DNA of 64,000 nt. Source: Methylocapsa sp. D3K7 (GTDB lineage: Bacteria > Pseudomonadota > Alphaproteobacteria > Rhizobiales > Beijerinckiaceae). The stretch is from NCBI RefSeq assembly GCF_029855125.1, contig NZ_CP123229.1, forward strand, positions 2,834,501-2,898,500, given 5' to 3'. The notes below the pieces were generated by a model. The model worked only from the letters and a program-made list of their open reading frames with translations. It was not told the origin of the DNA and searched no databases. The translations under genes were made by a program, and so were the position numbers. Within the stretch, counting starts at the first letter, position 1. Each line of letters starts with the position of its first letter. Positions 53,888-61,246 of the stretch are shown piece after piece.

Positions 53888-55069
53888 ATGAATTTAGACA
53901 GCAACTCTGCCACGGCAAGACGGGATGCGGCGCTCGACATGCTCGAGCACCTTATCGGGTTCGATACGGAAAGTTCCAAATCCAATCTTGAGCTCATTGC
54001 TTTCGTCGAGGAGTATTTAAAATCCCTCGGCATTGCCTATGTGAAAATTCCCAATCCAACGGGCGACAAAGCCGCGCTCTTTGCCACCATAGGGCCAAAC
54101 CAGGAGGGTGGCGTCGTCCTCTCCGGGCACACCGATGTCGTCCCGGTGGCGGGTCAAGCCTGGACAAGCGATCCCTTCAAACTGCGCCGCGAGGCCGGGC
54201 GCCTCTATGGCCGCGGAGCCTGTGACATGAAGGGTTTCGATGCCATCTGTCTTGCGATGATTCCGGAATTTTTGAACGCGCGTCTCGTCCACCCGATCCA
54301 CATTCTGTTGAGCTATGACGAGGAAACGACATGCCGGGGGCCGCTCGATACCATCGCGCGGTTTGGCACGGATTTGCCGCGTCCCGGTGCTGTTCTCGTC
54401 GGTGAGCCGACCTTGATGCAGGTGGCGGATGCGCACAAAAGCGTCGCGGGTTACACCACTATCGTGCATGGCCATGCGGCGCATTCGTCGAAACCCTATC
54501 TTGGAGCGAGCGCTGTGGAGGCGGCTTGCGATCTTGTCACCGGACTTTATCGCTTTGCCGATGAACTTGTGGCAGCAGGCGATCCCTCTGGGCGCTTCGA
54601 TCCTCCGGCATCCACCATTCACGTCGGTACGATTCATGGCGGGACTGCGCGGAATATCATGGCCAAGCTTTGCGAGTTCCGTTGGGAATTCCGTGCGCTG
54701 CCCGGGGTTGCGCAAAATCTTGCGCTCCAGCATCTTGAGGATTACGCGGCACAGGTCGTGACGCCAAAACTGACGCGCTACGCAGCGGATGCTTTTGTTG
54801 AAACCGTGACCGAGGTCGAGGTTCCAGGCCTCAAGCCGGAAAGCGGCTCGGTCGCTGAGAGTTTGGCGCTGAAACTCGCGCGGTCGAACCACACAATTAC
54901 CGTCCCTTACGCGTCCGAAGCAGGCCAATTCCAATTGGCCCATGTTCCGACGGTCGTATGCGGTCCCGGCTCGATCGATCAAGCGCATCAGCCAGACGAA
55001 TATATCGACATCGCGCAAATCGAGATGTGCATAGCCTTCATGCGCAGGCTCGCAACGGAACTGAGCTGA
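53888..55069 (+). CDS. argE: Acetylornithine deacetylase
   Basis: ArgE releases ornithine from N-acetylornithine in arginine synthesis. This M20-family metallohydrolase of 393 residues has the metal ligands in LSGHTDVVPV, RGACDMKGFDA and SYDEETTCRGP (catalytic Glu), with a dimerisation domain between about 185 and 290. The C-terminal His ligand region is CGPGSIDQAHQPDEYI. It could act on a related N-acyl amino acid, but the length and motifs fit ArgE well. Confidence 0.88.
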   Translation: MNLDSNSATARRDAALDMLEHLIGFDTESSKSNLELIAFVEEYLKSLGIAYVKIPNPTGDKAALFATIGPNQEGGVVLSGHTDVVPVAGQAWTSDPFKLRREAGRLYGRGACDMKGFDAICLAMIPEFLNARLVHPIHILLSYDEETTCRGPLDTIARFGTDLPRPGAVLVGEPTLMQVADAHKSVAGYTTIVHGHAAHSSKPYLGASAVEAACDLVTGLYRFADELVAAGDPSGRFDPPASTIHVGTIHGGTARNIMAKLCEFRWEFRALPGVAQNLALQHLEDYAAQVVTPKLTRYAADAFVETVTEVEVPGLKPESGSVAESLALKLARSNHTITVPYASEAGQFQLAHVPTVVCGPGSIDQAHQPDEYIDIAQIEMCIAFMRRLATELS

Positions 55070-55165
55070 TTGTTTTTCGCAAGCTAAGGTATATAATAAG
55101 TTATGAAGGCTGATCGTGATCGAGTGATTGGGATTTGCCATTTCAGACGCGTTATATTGATAATA

Positions 55166-55180
55166 GTGACAAAACGTCAC
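55166..55180. promoter_or_regulatory. GTGAC inverted repeat upstream of a secreted protein
   Basis: GTGAC-AAAAC-GTCAC is a perfect inverted repeat about 35 bases before the start of the secreted propeller-like gene, in an AT-rich promoter-like zone. The binding protein is unknown; Crp/Fnr-like proteins bind related TGA-containing sites. Confidence 0.35.
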
Positions 55181-55214
55181 TCATCTATATTCAAATATGT
55201 TGAGGGAGGAAAAA

Positions 55215-56540
55215 ATGAAAACAGCCGGTCATTCAATTGCCGCCAGCGCTTTGCTTATGGCGTCGTTTTTAGCAGGCGGTGCGTTATCAACGAGTGGTGC
55301 CTTCGCCGCGGGTCCCAATTGCGGGCTTAAGCCTTGTACCAATCCGGTACCCCAGGGATCGTGCCAGCCGTCAAGTTCGTTGACCGTGCTGGTCAAAGGG
55401 ACGAGCGTTGTCGCTTATGTTCCAAAGGGTAGCTGGAGCGGTGGCACGACCGGGATTGGGGTACTGAACGTCGAAGGTAGTTCCATTACCCCTACGCTGG
55501 TTTCTACCCCCAACGTGGTGAACTCTTGCGCTTCGAACCCGACAACAGGCCAAACGGTGTGCTCGGCGAATAACCCTGACGTTTATATTCTCACTGGCAC
55601 GACCCTCAGTAAAACTGTCACCAGTTCTGGGACTGGAACAATCGGTTTTTCTGGCGGAAGCTGCACCAATTGCGGCGTTGCCATAGACGCAGTGCATAAT
55701 AAGGCGCTCATTGGACTGAGTATTTCGGGCGCGGGTGGTTTTCAGTTTCTCAATCTCGCTACGCAAACTTTCGAGCCAGCCTTTAATTCACAATCGCCGG
55801 CGAAGCAGATATCAGAAGACCCCTTGATTGATCCAAGCCGAAACCTGCTTCTATCCCCTTCCGAGAGCAATAATTTTGAGATCGTCAACATCGCGACCTC
55901 CACTGCGCCGAAGTTTTTCGAAAATCCGATCCCTCCGAATGGTGAAGCCGATTCCGCGGGCGAGGATTGCTCCACTGGAATCGCGCTGGCACCTTACGAA
56001 GATGGCGGCGTATCTAACGTATACCTCGCCGATTTAACTCAGGCGAAGTTCACAGCGGGTTCCCCCGCTGGCACATGGATAGCGCCTTCACAGGTGCAGA
56101 TTCTGACGGAATCCTTTTTGTCCGCAGCAGCAAGCGCCATCGCGGTGGCGCAGGGAACCCATGTTGGCATTGTGTCCGGAGAGTTCGGCGGGAGTGCGAT
56201 CACCGCAATCAAGCTTCCCACGACATCGGGTTCCGGGACGCCGGCGATCACCGACTGGGTGACATGCAACATTCCGGCCCCCTTCCAGAATGGCTTGGAT
56301 CCGCATACGGTGACGGCGTATCAGAGCCCTAACGGTGCAAAAGACGCAATCGCGTTACTTGCTAATGGAGGCGCGACGACGCTAGCGGTTGTTGATCTCA
56401 CCAAGATGCTGAACCCGACGATCGTTCCACGGACCACAGGGGCCGGCCTCGGCCACGCGTGCGCATCGGGCACCCTTCCAGCGACCGTGGTGAGCACCCT
56501 CCCGGTACCAATTGCGGCGCCCAGTGCCGTAAAAAAATGA
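55215..56540 (+). CDS. Exported beta-propeller-like protein of unknown function
   Basis: The 441-residue product has a signal peptide (MKTAGHSIAASALLMASFLAGGALSTSGAFA). A Gly/Thr/Ser-rich region follows with repeats of roughly 40 residues that resemble propeller blades (for example DAVHNKALIGLSISGAGGFQFLNLATQTF and DPSRNLLLSPSESNNFEIVNIAT). Cysteines (CGLKPCTN, CTNCGVAID, CASNP) suggest disulphides. A GGGAGG site precedes ATG 55215. I recognise no specific family or activity; a surface or periplasmic binding role is a guess. Confidence 0.7.
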   Translation: MKTAGHSIAASALLMASFLAGGALSTSGAFAAGPNCGLKPCTNPVPQGSCQPSSSLTVLVKGTSVVAYVPKGSWSGGTTGIGVLNVEGSSITPTLVSTPNVVNSCASNPTTGQTVCSANNPDVYILTGTTLSKTVTSSGTGTIGFSGGSCTNCGVAIDAVHNKALIGLSISGAGGFQFLNLATQTFEPAFNSQSPAKQISEDPLIDPSRNLLLSPSESNNFEIVNIATSTAPKFFENPIPPNGEADSAGEDCSTGIALAPYEDGGVSNVYLADLTQAKFTAGSPAGTWIAPSQVQILTESFLSAAASAIAVAQGTHVGIVSGEFGGSAITAIKLPTTSGSGTPAITDWVTCNIPAPFQNGLDPHTVTAYQSPNGAKDAIALLANGGATTLAVVDLTKMLNPTIVPRTTGAGLGHACASGTLPATVVSTLPVPIAAPSAVKK

Positions 56541-56557
56541 AGCCCGTCTAAGGCCTA

Positions 56558-56581
56558 GCGGCACACTGCAAGGTGTGCCGC
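56558..56581 (+). terminator. Hairpin terminator after the propeller-like gene
   Basis: GCGGCACAC (56558-56566) pairs perfectly with GTGTGCCGC (56573-56581) around six bases, about 18 bases after the stop codon. No T-run follows on the plus strand, so it might be bidirectional with the convergent HNH gene. Confidence 0.6.
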
Positions 56582-56616
56582 AGTATAGGCTCTGCGTGAG
56601 CACTTATCGTATAAGA

Positions 56617-57186
56617 TTACGGCTCCAAGACCGAATCCCAATAGAGATAGTCCATCCAGCTTTCATGCAGATAATTCGGCGGAAACTGGCGGCCGTTCTG
56701 GTGCAGATCGTTGACGCTTGGCTGATAGGGCGTCCGCTCGGGCCACATCCTGGCCTCGGCGGGCAGCAGGTCGCCCTTGCGCAAATTGCAGCAGGAACAG
56801 GCGGCGACCACATTTTTCCAAGTGGTGGTGCCCCCCTTCGAGCGGGGGACGACATGGTCAAAGGTCAGATCCTCGCGGGAGCCGCAATATTGGCAGCTGA
56901 AACGGTCGCGAAGAAAGACGTTGAAGCGGGTGAAGGCGGGGTGCCGGGAGGGTTTTACGTAGCTTTTTAGCGAAACCACCGAGGGGAGACGGATTTCGAA
57001 GCTCGGACTTCGGACCGTCTTGTCGTAGTTCGAAACGATGTTCACCCTGTCGAGAAACACCGCCTTGATCGAATCCTGCCAGGACCAAAGCGAGAGCGGA
57101 TAGTAACTCAACGGCCGGAAGTCGGCGTTGAGCACAAGGGCCGGACACGCCTCGGGTGAGACCCTGGGTTGGGAATGAATCGTCAC
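56617..57186 (-). CDS. HNH endonuclease family protein
   Basis: The product has an N-terminal domain (ALVLNADFRPLSYYPLSLWSWQDSIKAVFLDRV) found in stand-alone bacterial HNH proteins. The HNH core follows, with zinc cysteines CQYCG and CSCC and the catalytic DLTFDHVVPRSKGGTTTWKNVVAACSCCNLRKG. A GTG at 57186 after GAGGCGAGG gives about 189 residues; a TTG at 57222 is also in frame but unlikely. Its cellular target is unknown; many such proteins are chromosomal and not tied to restriction. Confidence 0.85.
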   Translation of the reverse strand: MTIHSQPRVSPEACPALVLNADFRPLSYYPLSLWSWQDSIKAVFLDRVNIVSNYDKTVRSPSFEIRLPSVVSLKSYVKPSRHPAFTRFNVFLRDRFSCQYCGSREDLTFDHVVPRSKGGTTTWKNVVAACSCCNLRKGDLLPAEARMWPERTPYQPSVNDLHQNGRQFPPNYLHESWMDYLYWDSVLEP

Positions 57187-57365
57187 GTCATACCTCGCCT
57201 CGGCGCTGCCCGCCGGCGGCAACGCCGCAACCTCCTGCTATGACCCCTCGAAACTCATATCTCTCCTGCGAATCAAACGCTAGCCCTTTCAAAATGTTAC
57301 ATTCCACGGCCCCGATGACAAGCGTGTGAAGGACCCGTGAGACGGCTGTTTCACGCCGGAAGAAT

Positions 57366-58241
57366 TTAGCGCGTCGGAATTGGCGTGCCGCTGCGATAAT
57401 CGTAAAATCCCCGCTGGGTCTTGCGCCCGAGCCAACCCGCTTCGACATATTTCACGAGCAGGGGGCAGGGCCGGTATTTCGAATCCGCCAGGCCATCGTG
57501 CAGCACTTGCATGACCGACAACACCGTGTCGAGGCCGATGAAATCGGCGAGCTGCAGCGGTCCCATGGGATGATTGGCGCCGAGCCGCATCGCGGTGTCG
57601 ATCGATTCGACCGATCCCACGCCCTCATAGAGCGTGTAGATTGCTTCGTTGATCATCGGCAGCAGAATGCGATTGACGATGAAACCAGGAAAATCTTCCG
57701 ACACGGTGAACGTTTTGCCGAGCCTGGCGATCAGTGCCTTGGCGGTATCGAATGTCGTGTTTTCGGTTACGATGCCGCGAATCAATTCGACAAGCTGCAT
57801 GCGGGGCACCGGATTCATGAAATGAATGCCGATAAATTTCTCCGGCCGGTCGGAGACCGAAGCAAGCCGTGTGATCGAAATCGACGACGTATTCGTTGCC
57901 AAAATCGCGTTGGGCTTCAGCGAGGGGCACAACCGCGAAAAAATCTTCCGCTTGACTTCCTCGTTCTCGGCGGCGGCTTCGATCACAAGATCGCTATCGC
58001 CGAAGGCGTCGAAGTCGAGAGCGGGAGTAATCCTGTTCAAGGCTGCGTCGCGTGCCGATGCGTCGAGTTGCTGGCGATCGAGCTGGCGCGCAAGGTTTCC
58101 GGCGATGGTGGCGAGACCGGCATTGATGCGCGCTTCCGAAATATCGTTGAGCGTGACCTCGATCCCCGCCAGCGCGCAAATCTGGGCGATGCCGGTGCCC
58201 ATTTGGCCGGCCCCGATCACGCCCATTTTTTTGATGTCCAT
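57366..58241 (-). CDS. 3-hydroxybutyryl-CoA dehydrogenase
   Basis: This NAD-dependent 3-hydroxyacyl-CoA dehydrogenase of 291 residues starts with the dinucleotide motif KMGVIGAGQMGTGIAQ. It carries AILATNTSSISIT and the active-site HFMNPVPRMQLVELI, with the partner region LGANHPMGPLQLADFIGLDTVL. It lies after etfA in the same direction and feeds electrons from CoA-ester oxidation or butyrate metabolism. The frame is open to 58334; ATG 58241 fits the family. Confidence 0.92.
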   Translation of the reverse strand: MDIKKMGVIGAGQMGTGIAQICALAGIEVTLNDISEARINAGLATIAGNLARQLDRQQLDASARDAALNRITPALDFDAFGDSDLVIEAAAENEEVKRKIFSRLCPSLKPNAILATNTSSISITRLASVSDRPEKFIGIHFMNPVPRMQLVELIRGIVTENTTFDTAKALIARLGKTFTVSEDFPGFIVNRILLPMINEAIYTLYEGVGSVESIDTAMRLGANHPMGPLQLADFIGLDTVLSVMQVLHDGLADSKYRPCPLLVKYVEAGWLGRKTQRGFYDYRSGTPIPTR

Positions 58242-58453
58242 TTCAATTGTCCAATCAAAATCAAGCAGGAAGATTTGTCGGCATGACGTAACGCGGATTG
58301 ACGTAACGCACCAGCCGCCGCGGAGCGGCCACATAAACTCGTGCGACTTCTAGACCAAACACGCAAACATATCCATAGAACCGAACAAGTTCCAGAACCC
58401 TGATGGGCCAAGGCAAAGGCCCGCCACGCCAAGGGACGCCGCTCAGGAAGGCT

Positions 58454-59401
58454 TTATCGGCCCAGTTTGGCAAGCTCCTCATTCAATGACGGCAGGATGG
58501 CGAAGAGATCGCCGACGAGACCATAATCCGCGATTTGGAAAATCGGTGCTTCTTCATCCTTGTTGATGGCGACGATAATTTTTGAATCCTTCATTCCGGC
58601 CAAATGCTGGATCGCGCCGGAGATGCCGACGGCGATATAGAGACTGGGCGCGACCACCTTGCCGGTCTGGCCGACTTGCCAATCATTGGGCGCGTAACCC
58701 GCATCGACCGCGGCGCGCGAGGCGCCCATCGCCGCGCCAAGCTTGTCCGCGATGGGTTCGATCAGGGCCTTGAAATTCTCCGCGCTCTGCATGCCGCGCC
58801 CGCCGGATATGATGATCTTGGCCGAGCCGAGTTCGGGGCGTTCGGATGTGACGAGTGTTTCATCCTTGAAACGCGAAACCTCCGGAGCGGCGGAGATGGC
58901 GAGGGATTCGACCGGAGCTTTTGAACCGTTGCCTGTTGGCTGAAACGCGGCGGTCCGCACCGTAATGACTTTTTTCAAATCCGTGGATTGCACCGTTTCG
59001 ATCGCGTTTCCGGCATAGATCGGCCGCTCGAAAATATCCGGCGCCTTGACCTTGATAATTTCGGAAATTTGCATCACGTCGAGGAGCGCCGCGACCCTGG
59101 GCATGACGTTTTTCCCGGTCGAGGTCGCGGCGGCGACAACCGCCGAATAATTTTCCGCCAATTGCACGAGAAGCGCGGCGAGCGGCTCAGCCAATTGATG
59201 AGCATAGAGGGGCGCATCCGCCAGCAAGACTTTTTCAACGCCGTCGAGGCTGGCGGCGGCATGGGCTGCAGCCTCCACATTATCGCCGGCGGCGAGGATA
59301 TGAATAGGTTCATTCAATGCCTTGGCCGCGGTCAATGCCTTGGCTGTTGACTCATTGAGGCCGCCGTTCGAAATCTCGGCGAGAAGCAAGACCGCCATCA
59401 A
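58454..59401 (-). CDS. etfA: Electron transfer flavoprotein subunit alpha
   Basis: EtfA binds FAD and passes electrons from acyl-CoA and other dehydrogenases to the ETF:quinone oxidoreductase. The C-terminal FAD domain has [42 protein letters not shown] and [29 protein letters not shown]. Length 315 is standard. Its start overlaps the etfB stop. Confidence 0.95.
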   Translation of the reverse strand: MMAVLLLAEISNGGLNESTAKALTAAKALNEPIHILAAGDNVEAAAHAAASLDGVEKVLLADAPLYAHQLAEPLAALLVQLAENYSAVVAAATSTGKNVMPRVAALLDVMQISEIIKVKAPDIFERPIYAGNAIETVQSTDLKKVITVRTAAFQPTGNGSKAPVESLAISAAPEVSRFKDETLVTSERPELGSAKIIISGGRGMQSAENFKALIEPIADKLGAAMGASRAAVDAGYAPNDWQVGQTGKVVAPSLYIAVGISGAIQHLAGMKDSKIIVAINKDEEAPIFQIADYGLVGDLFAILPSLNEELAKLGR

Positions 59402-60144
59402 ATCACCCCGGCTTCCTTGAGCCGCGCGACAAGCTCGGCGGCGGTGGCGACTTTGACTCCCGCCTTGCGCGTTTGCGGCGCGGTGGTGGTCAAAATCTTG
59501 AGACGCGGAGCGACATCGATGCCGAAATCCCCGGGCGTCTTCTCCTCAATGACCTTCTTTTTGGCTTTCATGATATTTGGCAGCGAAGCGTAACGCGGTT
59601 CGTTGAGGCGAAGATCTGTTGTCACGATGGCCGGGAGTTTGAGGCTGACGGTTTGCAAGCCGCCGTCGACCTCGCGGGTGACATCCACCTCGCCGTCGCC
59701 AACGGAGACTTTAGACGCGAATGTGCCCTGTCCCCAGCCCAACAGCGCCGCGAGCATCTGGCCAGTCTGATTGCAATCGTCATCGATCGCTTGCTTGCCA
59801 AGGATAATCAGAAAAGGCTCCTCTTTGAGCGCGACCGCTTTCAAGAGCTTGGCGACAGCGAGGGGCTCGACCGTCTGCTCTACCTTGATATGAATGCCAC
59901 GATCGGCGCCCATTGAGAGGCCGCTGCGGATCGTTTCGGCGGCCTGGGCGGGACCGATCGACACGACGATCACTTCGCTGGCTTTGCCTGCTTCCTTCAG
60001 CCGCAAGGCCTCTTCAACGGCGATCTCGTCAAAAGGGTTCATCGACATTTTGACGTTGGCGAGATCAACGCCAGAACCGTCGGGCTTTACCCTGATCTTG
60101 ACATTGTAATCGATGACCCGCTTCACGGGGACGAGAATTTTCAT
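59398..60144 (-). CDS. etfB: Electron transfer flavoprotein subunit beta
   Basis: EtfB binds AMP and pairs with EtfA. The 248-residue protein has [28 protein letters not shown] at the start, [55 protein letters not shown] and the [23 protein letters not shown] signature. It forms an operon with etfA through a four-base overlap. Confidence 0.95.
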   Translation of the reverse strand: MKILVPVKRVIDYNVKIRVKPDGSGVDLANVKMSMNPFDEIAVEEALRLKEAGKASEVIVVSIGPAQAAETIRSGLSMGADRGIHIKVEQTVEPLAVAKLLKAVALKEEPFLIILGKQAIDDDCNQTGQMLAALLGWGQGTFASKVSVGDGEVDVTREVDGGLQTVSLKLPAIVTTDLRLNEPRYASLPNIMKAKKKVIEEKTPGDFGIDVAPRLKILTTTAPQTRKAGVKVATAAELVARLKEAGVI

Positions 60145-60327
60145 GGAGAAACTCTAGGCCATGACCGCTTCAGAGTGAAGCGCGCTGTTTCTACGGGAGC
60201 GGAGTGTTCGACCATGCTCTTCTCGAAGGCCTGCTGTGTCACGCCCTTGCCCTGAGCGTTGGCTAGGTAATAGCGAGCCGTGAAGGAGTCAACATGGCGC
60301 TCGTCTGCGGGGAGGCCTCAGGCTGCA
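60145..60327 (-). other. Spacer with a protein-like fragment between etfB and the ATR gene
   Basis: On the minus strand this 183-base gap encodes an unbroken stretch without a start codon. It includes ERHVDSFTARYYLANAQGKG and VTQQAFEKSMVEHSAPVETA and ends in a stop overlapping the etfB start. It has a natural amino-acid composition, so it might be a gene remnant. I cannot identify it, and it may be chance. Confidence 0.3.
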
Positions 60328-60912
60328 TCAACGATTCTGGCCGGGAACCCAGAGAATGTCGGCTTGCCCTTTGTCGTTCGCATAGCGAGCCGCGACAAAC
60401 AGGAAATCGGAAAGCCGGTTGACATATTTGAGCGCCGGGCCGCCGACGACTTCGCCCTGCGTGCTCGCCAAGGCGACCATGAGCCGTTCCGCTCGCCGCG
60501 TGATGGTCCGGGCAAGGTGCAGGGCCGCCGCCGCCGGTGAGCCGCCCGGTAGAACGAAAGACCGCAAGGGCGCAAGTTCAGCATTGAGTTCGTCAATCTT
60601 GCGCTCCAGACGATCGACTTGCGATTGGACGATACGCAGCGATTCCGAATCGGCGCTTGCATTCAGCGGTACGCAAAGATCGGCGCCAAGGTCGAACAGA
60701 TCGTTCTGGACACAGAGCAGCATCGCGTCGATCCTAGCACAAACCACGTCGGAAGCGGTAGCAACGCGGGCAAGCCCGATCGCCGAATTGGCCTCGTCGA
60801 TGGTGCCATAGGCTTCGATCCTAAGATCGTTCTTGCCGCGCCGCTCGCCAGTGCCAAGCGCGGTTGTGCCGTCGTCTCCGGTCCTCGTATAGATTCTGCT
60901 CAGGACAATCAT
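60328..60912 (-). CDS. Cob(I)alamin adenosyltransferase (PduO type)
   Basis: The enzyme makes adenosylcobalamin from cob(I)alamin and ATP. The 194-residue protein starts with the ATP-binding RIYTRTGDDGTTALGTGER and has IEAYGTIDEANSAIGLARV, VQNDLFDLGADLC and the C-terminal FVLPGGSPAAAALHLARTITRRAER and LKYVNRLSDFLFVAAR. A GGAG site precedes ATG 60912. Its place beside etfBA and hbd is common in Rhizobiales. Confidence 0.93.
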   Translation of the reverse strand: MIVLSRIYTRTGDDGTTALGTGERRGKNDLRIEAYGTIDEANSAIGLARVATASDVVCARIDAMLLCVQNDLFDLGADLCVPLNASADSESLRIVQSQVDRLERKIDELNAELAPLRSFVLPGGSPAAAALHLARTITRRAERLMVALASTQGEVVGGPALKYVNRLSDFLFVAARYANDKGQADILWVPGQNR

Positions 60913-61001
60913 GGCGCTCCATATCAATGCTCGAACCGCGCGCGGCGTCTCAATCCTTCACGCAATCGTCTTCGAACCGTCTTGGTCCATTGAGATCGTG
61001 C

Positions 61002-61190
61002 CTAGCCGCGGAACCACAAGATGCCCATGATAATCACTATAACGGCAAACTGGAGGCCGACCCGCCAGCGCATCAGCAGCTGCGACCTATTGGAGTTACC
61101 GCCGCGCAGCATATTGGCGAGCCCGAGCAGAAGCACGACTGTGACCGCGCCGACGCCTATTGCAACAATCAGATTGGTTGCGGAATGCAT
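61002..61190 (-). CDS. HIG1-domain twin-helix small membrane protein
   Basis: The 62-residue product has two membrane helices (LIVAIGVGAVTVVLLLGLANMLRGG and MRWRVGLQFAVIVIIMGILWF) joined by a short polar loop containing SNRSQLLMRWRV, the HIG_1_N pattern. The eukaryotic family stabilises respiratory complexes; in bacteria the role is unproven. It lies between the DUF4175 and ATR genes. The start ATG 61190 gives a normal length; longer in-frame starts exist. Confidence 0.85.
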   Translation of the reverse strand: MHSATNLIVAIGVGAVTVVLLLGLANMLRGGNSNRSQLLMRWRVGLQFAVIVIIMGILWFRG

Positions 61191-61246
61191 CTTGGTCCTA
61201 TCCTTGGCAACAAAACATGGTGCGCGGCAAGCGGGCGTGCGGGCGG

